From positions 248,001-312,000 of the forward strand of contig NZ_CP094516.1 in NCBI RefSeq assembly GCF_029909975.1: a stretch of 64,000 nt of DNA, in the 5' to 3' direction. This document shows positions 57,011 through 64,000 of the stretch, in pieces; position 1 is the first letter of the stretch; every line of letters starts with the position of its first letter. This DNA comes from Bradyrhizobium sp. ISRA430 (GTDB lineage Bacteria > Pseudomonadota > Alphaproteobacteria > Rhizobiales > Xanthobacteraceae). The position numbers and the translations under genes are program-made. The notes beneath the pieces were generated by a model. It saw only the letters and a program-made list of their open reading frames with translations, had not been told where the DNA came from and did not search any database.

Positions 57011-57665
57011 GCGGCCGGCCTGGCTGACCAATGACAAGCATTGGGACGCCGACAAGAACGAGATCAAGGGCGAGGACTTCGCCAAGTATCTCTCGGAGAT
57101 CGAAGGCCGGATCGCGGCCGACGACGTGCGCAAGGGTTCGCTGCCGCAGACCGCCGAGGGCTATCAGATCAAGCTGCCTGCCGACTTCACGCCGCCCGCT
57201 GGCAGCAAGTTCGAATTCGATGTCAACGATCCCATTCTGGCGCAGGCGCGCACCTGGGCTCACACGAACGGCCTGACGCAGGACCAGTTTTCGCAGGCGC
57301 TCGGCCTCTTCGCTGGTGCCAAGATCGGCGAGACGGCGCAGATCGAGGCGGCCCGCACCCGCGAGATCGAGAAGCTCGGCCCGACCGCAGGCCCGCGCGT
57401 CGACGCCGTCGTGCGCTGGATGACCAGCATGGACGGCTCGGCGGACAAGGCCGACGCGAAAGCGCTCGCCGGCATGCTCGTGACCGCGAAGCACGTCGAG
57501 GCATTCGAGCGCCTGATCACCCGGTTCAGCAACCAGGGCGGCGCTTCTTTCACGCAATCACACCGCGACGTCGACACCGGCAAGGTGAGCGACGAGGCAT
57601 GGAACAAGATGAGCTACGGCGAGCGCAAGGCATACGCCGAGAAACACGGCGGAAAGGCCGCCTGA
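56826..57665 (+). CDS. Putative scaffolding protein
   Basis: 279 residues from GTG 56826 (an upstream TTG at 56817 is an alternative). The first 60 residues are Pro/Ala/Thr-rich and disordered; the rest is helical and charged (WLTNDKHWDADKNEIKGEDF, KYLSEIEGRIAADDVRKG, LAGMLVTAKHVEAFERLITR). Such proteins lie between portal and capsid and help assembly of the procapsid. No protease domain is seen. The overlap with the upstream frame is 185 nt. Confidence 0.72.
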   Translation: MAGEPVATPQAAAAPEPVTSPLSSPSPAPAASTPAAEPAAASPQTPSSPDTTTPPATPAKAERPAWLTNDKHWDADKNEIKGEDFAKYLSEIEGRIAADDVRKGSLPQTAEGYQIKLPADFTPPAGSKFEFDVNDPILAQARTWAHTNGLTQDQFSQALGLFAGAKIGETAQIEAARTREIEKLGPTAGPRVDAVVRWMTSMDGSADKADAKALAGMLVTAKHVEAFERLITRFSNQGGASFTQSHRDVDTGKVSDEAWNKMSYGERKAYAEKHGGKAA

Positions 57666-57681
57666 CGAGGGGAACTGAGCA

Positions 57682-58626
57682 ATGCCTGTCTCTAACCTGA
57701 TCACGGTCGCCGAATACGCGAAGTCCTTCGCCAAGGAGGACATCCGCCGGCCAATCATCGAAATGTTCGCGAAGTCGACGGACGTGTTTGAGGCTCTGCC
57801 GTTCGAAGGGCTGAATGGCTCGGTGTTCGTCTACTACCGGCAGGCGGTGCTCCCGACGCCGCAGTTCCGCGGTATCAACGAGGCGAGCTCGTCCGGCCAC
57901 GGCACGATCACGCCGCTGCAGGAATCGACCGCGATCATCGACCACGACATCGACGTCGACCGCGCGATCGTTGATCGTCACGGTCCGGAGCGCCGGAACT
58001 ACGAAGAGCAGATGGGCATTACCGCCTTCGGCCAGCTCTGGGCGACCACCTTCGTCAAGGGCGACCAGTCGACCAACCCGCGCGTGTTCAACGGTCTTCA
58101 GGTCCGCGCCAACAAGTACAGCCGCGACATCAACAACTCGGCCGCAAACGGCGGCGCCGCGCTGTCGCTGGCGAACGTCGACAAGACGATCAATGCCGTG
58201 AACAACCCGACCCACATCATCGCGCCCTATCAGTCGCGCCCGCTGTGGATCCAGGCCGCACGCAACACATCGCTGTCAGGCTTCGTGATGCAGAACTGGG
58301 ACGAGGTCGGCGGCCTCAAGCTGTCCTACGCCAACCTGCCTTTCCTGTGGGGCTACCCGAAGGACGATCACCCTTACATGCTCGACTTCAACGAGGTCGG
58401 CGCCGGCGGCGGCTCCGCGGTCACCGCATCGCTCTACGTGGTAAGCGTAGGCGAGGGCAAGCTCCGCGGCTTGCAGATCCGCCCGATCGAGGCACGCGAC
58501 ATCGGGCTTCTCCAGGACGGCAAGACCTACCGCACGCATCTGTCGTGGGACGTCGGTCTCGTCGACGAGCACAAATACTGCATGGCCCGGCTCGATAGCT
58601 GGACGAATGCGGCCATCGTGGCCTAA
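57682..58626 (+). CDS. Major capsid protein
   Basis: 314 residues from ATG 57682 (GAGGGGAACTG upstream). ADIRRPIIEMFAKSTDVFEA-type helix at 20-45, long beta region (PTPQFRGINEASSSGHGTIT, STAIIDHDIDVDRAIVDRHG) and GKTYRTHLSWDVGLVDEHKY near the end fit an HK97-fold coat protein of podoviruses. Direct neighbour of the scaffold and of the cement candidate. Exact family not proven. Confidence 0.85.
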   Translation: MPVSNLITVAEYAKSFAKEDIRRPIIEMFAKSTDVFEALPFEGLNGSVFVYYRQAVLPTPQFRGINEASSSGHGTITPLQESTAIIDHDIDVDRAIVDRHGPERRNYEEQMGITAFGQLWATTFVKGDQSTNPRVFNGLQVRANKYSRDINNSAANGGAALSLANVDKTINAVNNPTHIIAPYQSRPLWIQAARNTSLSGFVMQNWDEVGGLKLSYANLPFLWGYPKDDHPYMLDFNEVGAGGGSAVTASLYVVSVGEGKLRGLQIRPIEARDIGLLQDGKTYRTHLSWDVGLVDEHKYCMARLDSWTNAAIVA

Positions 58627-58647
58627 GCGCCGGAAGGGACAACGAAC

Positions 58648-59130
58648 ATGGCATTCCCCAGCGATCGCGTCTATTCCTTCGACATCAACCTGTTGCTGTC
58701 GGACAATACCGCGGCCTACACCTCGACCGGCTTTTCGCAGGTTGCCGGCGCCAACGCCATCCTTGACATGGGAGGCAACCAGGGCACCACGCCGCTTCAG
58801 CAGGCGCGCATCGATGCCGTCGCTGTGATCGACGTCACCGCGATCAAAATCTCGGCTGGCAACGAGAGCTATAAGCTGATGCTGCTCGGGTCGAACGATC
58901 CGAACTTCGGCGCCGGCAACGTCGACATGCTGGGCGAACTGATGCTCGGCAAGGGCGCGGCCCGTGATGGTGTCAACATGAAGGACAGCGTCGTCGGACG
59001 CTACGAACTGCCCTTCATGACCCAGCAGGGCGGCAACATCTATGAGTATGTCGCGCTCTACATCGTCGAAGCCGGCACCGCGCCGTCGATTAGCCTTTCG
59101 GCCTTCGTCGCCGTCCTCGTGGAGCCCTAA
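58648..59130 (+). CDS. Capsid cement/decoration protein, Bbp16-like candidate
   Basis: 160 residues from ATG 58648. Beta-rich: DRVYSFDINLLLSDNTAAYT, DAVAVIDVTAIKISAGNESY and KLMLLGSNDPNFGAGNVDML, ending YEYVALYIVEAGTAPSISLS. Size, composition and position directly after the capsid gene match Bbp16-type cement proteins of BPP-1-like podoviruses. Assignment is by pattern and position. Confidence 0.65.
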   Translation: MAFPSDRVYSFDINLLLSDNTAAYTSTGFSQVAGANAILDMGGNQGTTPLQQARIDAVAVIDVTAIKISAGNESYKLMLLGSNDPNFGAGNVDMLGELMLGKGAARDGVNMKDSVVGRYELPFMTQQGGNIYEYVALYIVEAGTAPSISLSAFVAVLVEP

Positions 59131-59133
59131 GCC

Positions 59134-59376
59134 ATGGACAAGCGGTTTCTCTGGCACAAGATCGATCCTTGCGAGCAGTATCCGGAAGGCAAGGACTGGC
59201 ATCGCGTTGAGCTTCACGCTACCGACGCCATGCACGCGCTGACCGTCGATCCAGATCACTGGAAGGACGAGAAGCCGGAAGGCGAGGCCGAGAGTTTCGG
59301 TCCGGCCGAGGAAGGCATCCGGCCGAATGACGGCAGCGACGATGAGACCAAGAACAACGAAGGGGACGCGGCGTGA
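59134..59376 (+). CDS. Small late-module protein
   Basis: 80 residues. MDKRFLWHKIDPCEQYPEGK then HRVELHATDAMHALTVDPDH and an acidic Glu/Asp-rich tail. The ALTVDPDH segment recurs in the next gene as ALTLDPDR, so the two share a short module. Stop overlaps the next GTG. Confidence 0.55.
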   Translation: MDKRFLWHKIDPCEQYPEGKDWHRVELHATDAMHALTVDPDHWKDEKPEGEAESFGPAEEGIRPNDGSDDETKNNEGDAA

Positions 59377-59819
59377 CCGTTCAGATCCATCCGAAGTACG
59401 TCAAGCGGAACGATCACGTTGATCTCTGGGATCTTGGGCCGGTGCGCCCGATGCCTCCGGAAGCTCCGGTCGAGCCCGACAAGTCGAAGCTCAAGGGCGC
59501 CGATCTGGCGCTTGCGCAGATCCATTATGAGGACTCGTTCGAGACCTACAAGACCGCTCTGCGTCACTACGGACGTCTGAAGGAAGAGCACGCGACCTGG
59601 CACAAGGTCAACGGCGGCCCGCTGAAAGTCGACTTCTGGTCGACCGACGCAGTCTCGGCGCTGACGCTCGACCCGGATCGCTACTGCCTCGAGCTGCCGA
59701 AGGGCATGAAGCCCGGCAAGGCACAGATCGAGGCCGATCGCCGCGCCGAGATGACCGAACAGGAATTGCAGGAAGCGCGGGAGAAGGACCCGCAGTTTGG
59801 AAAAGGAAACCAGCGATGA
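59373..59819 (+). CDS. Late-module protein of unknown function
   Basis: 148 residues from GTG 59373. NDHVDLWDLGPVRPMPPEAP, a helix (ALAQIHYEDSFETYKTALRH), the segment KVDFWSTDAVSALTLDPDRY related to the preceding gene, and a charged tail (EADRRAEMTEQELQEAREKD). Unknown; possibly a minor structural protein. Confidence 0.55.
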   Translation: MTVQIHPKYVKRNDHVDLWDLGPVRPMPPEAPVEPDKSKLKGADLALAQIHYEDSFETYKTALRHYGRLKEEHATWHKVNGGPLKVDFWSTDAVSALTLDPDRYCLELPKGMKPGKAQIEADRRAEMTEQELQEAREKDPQFGKGNQR

Positions 59820-60400
59820 AGTCCGTCCGCAATCTCTTTTTCGCCGCGCTAGCGCTCGCTGCGGCGTTCGTCAGCGCCCCCGAGGCTCGGGCGTTCCAGA
59901 ACGTGCTGTGCGCGCCGAATTCGATGACCAGCGTTGCGAAGCGCATGGTCAATCCGAACACCAACAACGCCTATGTTTTGAACGGGCAGGGTTGCGCGGT
60001 CATTGCGCAGGCCGACATCGGGTGGTTCGTTTCGCAAGGCTTCTCTGCCGGCCCTCCGTTCGGCCCGAACATCCTGTATGCGACGGGAACGCTTCCGGCC
60101 TCCGGCACGGGCGATATCGTCGTCGGTTCGATCCCGCCCGGCGCTTACTTGCAGCACATCGTCATCAACAACCTGACCGCCAACGCCGTCACCGGTGGGC
60201 TATCGTTCGGCACCACCGCAAACGGAACCGACATCGTGGCGGCCGCGACCTGCGCCGCGAACTGCCTCGTCACCGTGGCGGATTCGGCGCTGCTCAAGCG
60301 GGTCTTCTCGACCACGGCCGCGACGCCGATCCACATGGCGCCGGTCACCTCGTCGAACAGCGCCAGCCTGAACGTAACGTTGGTTTACGGCTACTTCTGA
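59816..60400 (+). CDS. Phage protein with Sec signal peptide (1 of 3)
   Basis: 194 residues from ATG 59816 (ATGA overlap). MKSVRNLFFAALALAAAFVS, with cleavage at EARA-FQ, is a classic signal peptide. The mature part has cysteines (VLCAPNS, GQGCAVIA, ATCAANC) and a beta-rich Ala/Thr/Val composition. The location between cement and fibre genes suggests a virion surface or exported protein. Function unknown. Confidence 0.68.
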   Translation: MKSVRNLFFAALALAAAFVSAPEARAFQNVLCAPNSMTSVAKRMVNPNTNNAYVLNGQGCAVIAQADIGWFVSQGFSAGPPFGPNILYATGTLPASGTGDIVVGSIPPGAYLQHIVINNLTANAVTGGLSFGTTANGTDIVAAATCAANCLVTVADSALLKRVFSTTAATPIHMAPVTSSNSASLNVTLVYGYF

Positions 60401-60433
60401 GTTAGTGCCTGGCGTATCCTCCCTAGACTTAAT

Positions 60434-60465
60434 CCCCCTCCGACCTCGCGGCCGGAGGGGTTTTT
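60434..60465 (+). terminator. Rho-independent terminator between structural genes
   Basis: cccccctcc-type arm (60434-60442) pairs with ggaggggt-type arm around gcggccgg, followed by TTTTT at 60461. It separates the first signal-peptide gene from the next two. Confidence 0.85.
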
Positions 60466-60529
60466 CTTGGGTGCGTTGCGGGTAGAGGGGCCTCATCGCA
60501 CGGTCGGGGATCAACAGGATGCCCGCCGC

Positions 60530-60916
60530 ATGATCCGCCTCGCTCTTGCTCTCCTGCTAGTCATGTTTGCCGCGCCGGCTTTCTCGCAGCAGGTCCCCCC
60601 TTACGTCTATCCGCTGACGATCGGCACGAGCTCGACGTCGATCCTGCCGGCCAATCCGTCGCGCAAGAAGCTGATCTTTCACAATCCGAACGACACAGCG
60701 AAGGTCGCAGTCTGCCCTATCGGCCCGAGCCGCACTGGCTCGCCGAGCACGAATGTCGTCGCCGCTATCAACGGGGCCGGTTGCATCACGATCCTCCCCT
60801 ATGACCGGGTCGAGATCAGCAGCGGCCTGCCGACCAGCCCGCAGTCGATGCCTTCCGCCTGGGTTGGGGTCGCTAGCGCCGGCGGCTCCGCGCTGACCAT
60901 TATGGAATTTGAATGA
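60530..60916 (+). CDS. Phage protein with Sec signal peptide (2 of 3)
   Basis: 128 residues from ATG 60530. [20 protein letters not shown] is a signal peptide. The mature domain is small and beta-rich: [59 protein letters not shown], with two cysteines. Unknown; directly before the fibre-like gene, ATGA overlap. Confidence 0.65.
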   Translation: MIRLALALLLVMFAAPAFSQQVPPYVYPLTIGTSSTSILPANPSRKKLIFHNPNDTAKVAVCPIGPSRTGSPSTNVVAAINGAGCITILPYDRVEISSGLPTSPQSMPSAWVGVASAGGSALTIMEFE

Positions 60917-62229
60917 TGTTGCGCCGCCTCGCACTGGCCGCCATTGTCGCACTGTTCCCCGGTGTTGCCTTCGCGCAGTTTGCAATCATCGGCCCGACGC
61001 AGCCGACGACAGACAACGGCGATCGACTCGCCACGACGGCGTGGGTGAATAGTTTCTTCGCGACTGGACTGCCGCTCTCGCAAGGAAAGATTTTCATCGG
61101 CAATGCGAGCAACCTGGCCGCCCAGCAGACGCCATCCGGAGACTGCACGCTATCTGTGGCCGGCGTTATCACCTGCACGCAGTCCGCAGGCAATTTCACC
61201 GTCAATGGAAGTCTAACCGTCAACGGTATACTGGTCGACGGGCAGGGCGAGTTGATGACGAACATCGCGGCCCCCGCTACGCCAGCGGTTGGCACGACAC
61301 GCATCTACGTCGATTCCACGCAGAAGAACCTGACGGCCAAGAACGATGCTGGCACGATCAGCGTGGCAGTGCAGCCGGTTTCCTGCACTGCTGCACAATG
61401 GGCATCGGCCATCGCCTCGAACGGCGCTGTTACTTGTTCGGCTATTCCCGCGAATTCTGTCACGCGCGCTATGGAAGCGCAGGGCGTAGCGCGGTCCGTG
61501 GTCGGCGTCACCGGAAACGCTACTGCTAACGTTGCGGACATCCAGGGGACCACCAATCAGGTTTTGCGGGTTGACTCTAGCGGAACGACGTTGGCGTTTG
61601 GTGCGGTTAATCTTGCATCGTCCGCAGCCGTCACCGGCAATCTTCCCGTCGCAAATCTGAATAGTGGGACGAGTGCGAGCGCGACGACCTTCTGGCGTGG
61701 CGACGCGACATGGAATGCGGCAGTTACCTCGGTAGCTTGTGGAAACGGACTATCAGGCGGAACGATTACCGGAACCGGCACCTGTGCGCTGTCACCGCCG
61801 ATCTTCATGGGTTACCTGTCTGCAGATCAGACCGGCATCACCGATAGCTCCTTCACGAAAGTCGCTATCAACACGGTCATCAAAGACAGTAGCTCGTGGT
61901 TCAACACTTCGACAAATACCTACACGCCGTTGCTGGCCGGGACTTACCTTGTGACCGTGAAGATCCGTTGCGGCGTTGCCACATCCGTGACTGCATGCAT
62001 CGGTGACATCTACAAGAACGGCGCAGACTATGCGCGCGGCGCGGCGGCTTTGCCTGCATCAGGAAACACGACAGCAGACGCTTCCACTACTGCGATCGTT
62101 ACCATGAATGGTTCAACAGATGCGATCCAGGCATTTGGATTCGTTTCTGGCACCGGTGGCAGTGACAAGTTCGCCGGAGGCACGGCACCAATGTACACCT
62201 ACATGGCAATTCAGTACATCGGGCCCTGA
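60913..62229 (+). CDS. Fibre-like phage protein with signal peptide and C1q-like domain (3 of 3)
   Basis: 438 residues from ATG 60913. Signal peptide to GVAFA-QF. The central part has repeats of Ala/Thr/Ser/Asn and beta-strand-like segments ([20 protein letters not shown]). Residues 295-438 form a jelly-roll like C1q/TNF ([40 protein letters not shown], ending YMAIQYIGP). Fibre tip domains of this fold bind receptors. A signal peptide on a tail fibre is unusual; the protein may be exported to the host surface. Confidence 0.72.
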   Translation: MMLRRLALAAIVALFPGVAFAQFAIIGPTQPTTDNGDRLATTAWVNSFFATGLPLSQGKIFIGNASNLAAQQTPSGDCTLSVAGVITCTQSAGNFTVNGSLTVNGILVDGQGELMTNIAAPATPAVGTTRIYVDSTQKNLTAKNDAGTISVAVQPVSCTAAQWASAIASNGAVTCSAIPANSVTRAMEAQGVARSVVGVTGNATANVADIQGTTNQVLRVDSSGTTLAFGAVNLASSAAVTGNLPVANLNSGTSASATTFWRGDATWNAAVTSVACGNGLSGGTITGTGTCALSPPIFMGYLSADQTGITDSSFTKVAINTVIKDSSSWFNTSTNTYTPLLAGTYLVTVKIRCGVATSVTACIGDIYKNGADYARGAAALPASGNTTADASTTAIVTMNGSTDAIQAFGFVSGTGGSDKFAGGTAPMYTYMAIQYIGP

Positions 62230-62241
62230 GAGGAGCTAGAA

Positions 62242-62925
62242 ATGCCTGCTTTTCAGTGGCCCCTCGGCAAGCTCGAACTGATCAACTCGGCGCTCTCGCA
62301 GACCGGAGACAATCTCGTCAACGTCGCGGACGATGGCTCGGATGAGTGGAACACCTGCTCGCCTGCCTACGAACGCGGGCTGGCGTTCGTTTGCGAGGAT
62401 CATTCGTGGTCCTGGCTGACGGCGGTGCGGACGCTGCAACCCGCCGTGAACGCGCCATCTGATGATCAGTTCGACACGGCCTACAATCTGCCGGCCGATC
62501 TCGTGCACCTGATCTGGGTGCGGGTCAACGATCAGCCGACTGTCTGGGATCTGCTCAACGATCAGCTTGTGGTCAACGCGCAAGGTGGTCCGCCGCCGCC
62601 GGCAACGCCGGCCACGCCTGCGACCGTGACAGTCAAAGGCATTTTCTCCACCAACTCAGACCCATCTTTTGCCACGCCGACTGCGGTCCTCGCGCTGCAA
62701 CTGTTCGTCATGTCCGGCATCTATCGCGGCCTCCACGAGGACGGTAGCGAGAGCGACAAGATGTGGCAGGCCGGCATGGCGATGCTCGAGCGCGCAAAGT
62801 CGCGCCACGATATGCAGAAGCCGAAGCGGGCGCTGTTTAATGGCCGCGTCACTGCTGCGCGCCGCATCCGCCGTCCATGGCCGCCGGTGCCGGGCGGATG
62901 GAGCGGCACCGGGACTCCTGGGTGA
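62242..62925 (+). CDS. Tail tubular protein A-like (gp11 type)
   Basis: 227 residues from ATG 62242. KLELINSALSQTGDNLVNVA, DDGSDEWNTCSPAYERGLAF, HSWSWLTAVRTLQP and FVMSGIYRGLHEDGSESDKM then WQAGMAMLERAKSRHDMQKP are features of podovirus tail adaptor/tubular A proteins, which sit under the portal. The Pro-rich insert at 118-128 is a loop. Confidence 0.75.
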   Translation: MPAFQWPLGKLELINSALSQTGDNLVNVADDGSDEWNTCSPAYERGLAFVCEDHSWSWLTAVRTLQPAVNAPSDDQFDTAYNLPADLVHLIWVRVNDQPTVWDLLNDQLVVNAQGGPPPPATPATPATVTVKGIFSTNSDPSFATPTAVLALQLFVMSGIYRGLHEDGSESDKMWQAGMAMLERAKSRHDMQKPKRALFNGRVTAARRIRRPWPPVPGGWSGTGTPG

Positions 62926-62935
62926 GGGGTGAGGA

Positions 62936-64000
62936 ATGATCCCCAAAATCACGGGAGCCCAGCGAGATTTTTCCTCCGGCGAGATCGATGTAGCGCTCAA
63001 GCGTTCGGATGACCATCCAGCGCGCAAGACCGGTTTGCGCCAGATGGCGAATTTTCGCATCCTCAATTCGGGTGCCATCCAAGACCGCCCCGGGAAGCGC
63101 GCTAGTCTCTATTTGCCGACGGCCGGACGCACCGAACGCATCGTCATGTCCCCGGACAATGTGTTCGACTTCGCGTTTGGCTGGAACGGTAACGGGGAAA
63201 TCCGCATCTACGATGCCGTAACCGGCTTGCAGAAGGCGGCGTTCGGCAATCAAGGCAATGGCGCATTTCTGCCGTGGACGCTCGCGACCATGGGCCAGAT
63301 CGTCTATGCGGTCTTGCGCAACCAGATTTTCTTCACATTCCCGGGAATGCGTCCGCAAGTCCTGACGTGGGACGGCACGCCGAGCGGATGGACGATCGCG
63401 GATTTCGCTGAGCAGATCGTCGGCGGACAGAGGCGAACCTTCTTCTACCGAATTTCTCCGCAGGGCATCACGATAGCACCGTCTGCGCAGACCGGACAAG
63501 TGACGGTCACGGCATCGCAGCCGTTCTTCACTGCGGCCCATCTCGGCACGCGAATTCGCTACATTAACCGGCAGTTGTTGATCAACGTCGTGAACGGGCC
63601 ATATCCGAGCCTGACTTGCGGCGCGCTGGTCGAGGAGGCACTGCCGGGCCACCAGACGATCACGTCGACAGTTGATCCAACGACCATTTTCAGCGTCGGT
63701 GATGTGGTGCGAGGATCTGTAACCGGATCGGTCGGACAGGTCTTTCAGATGCAGGGAGCCCCGACCAACTCGATCACGATACAGCTTCTCAATACGAATT
63801 CGACGCCGGTAAGCGCGCTTGGATCGTTTCGCGACCCCGGCAGCGTCGGCGGAACATTGGCGTTCACGTCAGCCGATACAATCATCGGCCCCGGCGGTAG
63901 CATTCCAGCGACCAGTCCCGGCACGATAGACATTCCGGCTCCGACCACGATCTGGGACGAAGAGGTCATGAACAACATGCAGGGCTATCCTCGCTCTGTA
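62936..64000 (+). CDS. Tail tube/nozzle-type protein (3' end outside window)
   Basis: At least 355 residues from ATG 62936 (GAGGGGTGAGGA upstream). Starts MIPKITGAQRDFSSGEIDVA, then LRQMANFRILNSGAIQDRPG and FDFAFGWNGNGEIRIYDAVT, the usual opening of phage tail tubular B/nozzle-type proteins. Beta-strand repeats follow. Runs off the window. Confidence 0.72.
   Translation, partial: MIPKITGAQRDFSSGEIDVALKRSDDHPARKTGLRQMANFRILNSGAIQDRPGKRASLYLPTAGRTERIVMSPDNVFDFAFGWNGNGEIRIYDAVTGLQKAAFGNQGNGAFLPWTLATMGQIVYAVLRNQIFFTFPGMRPQVLTWDGTPSGWTIADFAEQIVGGQRRTFFYRISPQGITIAPSAQTGQVTVTASQPFFTAAHLGTRIRYINRQLLINVVNGPYPSLTCGALVEEALPGHQTITSTVDPTTIFSVGDVVRGSVTGSVGQVFQMQGAPTNSITIQLLNTNSTPVSALGSFRDPGSVGGTLAFTSADTIIGPGGSIPATSPGTIDIPAPTTIWDEEVMNNMQGYPRSV

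Larger units (their letters stand above)
33591..64000. mobile_element. Temperate podovirus-like prophage, left end and at least 30 kb
   Basis: Begins at the 3' half of tRNA-Tyr with a tyrosine integrase and continues past the window. Layout: leftward early operon (34-44 kb), repressor with flanking operators, rightward early and replication genes (45-50 kb), then terminase, portal, scaffold, capsid, cement and tail genes. Gene density is very high with ATGA-type overlaps, unlike the spaced bacterial genes to the left. attR and lysis genes are not in view. Confidence 0.95.

Noticed and set aside
61213..61808. Minus-strand frames opposite the fibre-like gene
   Set aside because: Shadow frames without starts that fit the local operon direction.
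33591..64000. Search for attR or a second copy of the tRNA-Tyr 3' end within the prophage
   Set aside because: I saw none; the right end must be outside the window.

Overview
The window comes from a high-GC alphaproteobacterium and looks like Bradyrhizobium. The signs are the families present (GrlR-like protein, DUF2336, Hpt/response-regulator pair, GFA protein, small Tyr/Gly-rich secreted proteins), the intergenic palindromes built on gtcattgcgagcgcagcga and gtcattccggg, and a perfect CtrA-type box. The assignment is inferred from gene content; no 16S gene is present.

Positions 1-33,540 are ordinary chromosome. On the minus strand thrS is followed by a nitroreductase and a serine hydrolase. 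Then come an MFS transporter, a GrlR-like protein, a lipoprotein-like alpha/beta hydrolase, an APC amino-acid permease coupled to a secreted protein, yidD, a periplasmic ClpP-like protein, an IscU/NifU-like scaffold, folE-hisI, a lytic transglycosylase behind a CtrA box, a DUF2336 protein, a response regulator/Hpt pair, NAD kinase, an S10 carboxypeptidase, a second serine hydrolase, small secreted proteins, an outer-membrane beta-barrel, a methyltransferase, a cytochrome-c/PQQ dehydrogenase, a GFA protein, tRNA-Thr(TGT), secreted proteins and rlmB. Two decayed genes are visible: a chemotaxis-receptor fragment and a small secreted protein.

Positions 33,543-64,000 begin with tRNA-Tyr(GTA), directly followed by a prophage that runs past the right edge. 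The tyrosine integrase reads toward the tRNA, and its last 12 or so codons lie antisense inside the tRNA 3' end, so the left attachment site is there. From 44,290 leftward runs one long early operon, mostly joined by 1-8 nt overlaps. It contains a RecE-type PD-(D/E)XK exonuclease, a RecA-like ATPase, a zinc-finger-like protein, an N6-adenine methyltransferase, an HNH-AP2 endonuclease, a DEDDh exonuclease, a PD-(D/E)XK-like protein and several tiny single-membrane-span proteins. A CI/LexA-like repressor (44,382-45,110) sits between two operator-promoter regions that share a 19-bp identical sequence in inverted orientation. Around it I find five 14-bp sites of the form TAGGAATnnGCCTA: two on the left and three on the right, as in lambda OL/OR. 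Rightward transcription starts with a probably leaderless Cro-like gene, followed by a DUF1064 nuclease, a replication protein carrying a GGGAA x6 tract, a DnaB-like helicase, more tiny membrane proteins and a LuxR-type HTH protein.

From 51,547 the late module follows: putative small terminase, large terminase, portal, scaffold, major capsid, a Bbp16-like cement candidate, three consecutive proteins with Sec signal peptides (the last a fibre-like protein ending in a C1q-like domain), and two tail-tube-type proteins. The order portal-scaffold-capsid-tail tubular points to a temperate podovirus-like phage. Lysis genes, the rest of the tail and attR are outside the window.

The least explained parts are the operator system, the coupled chain of about ten tiny membrane proteins, four places where a phage gene runs out of frame into its neighbour, and a repeated PAAVEPAQDA-type linker in two adjacent early genes.
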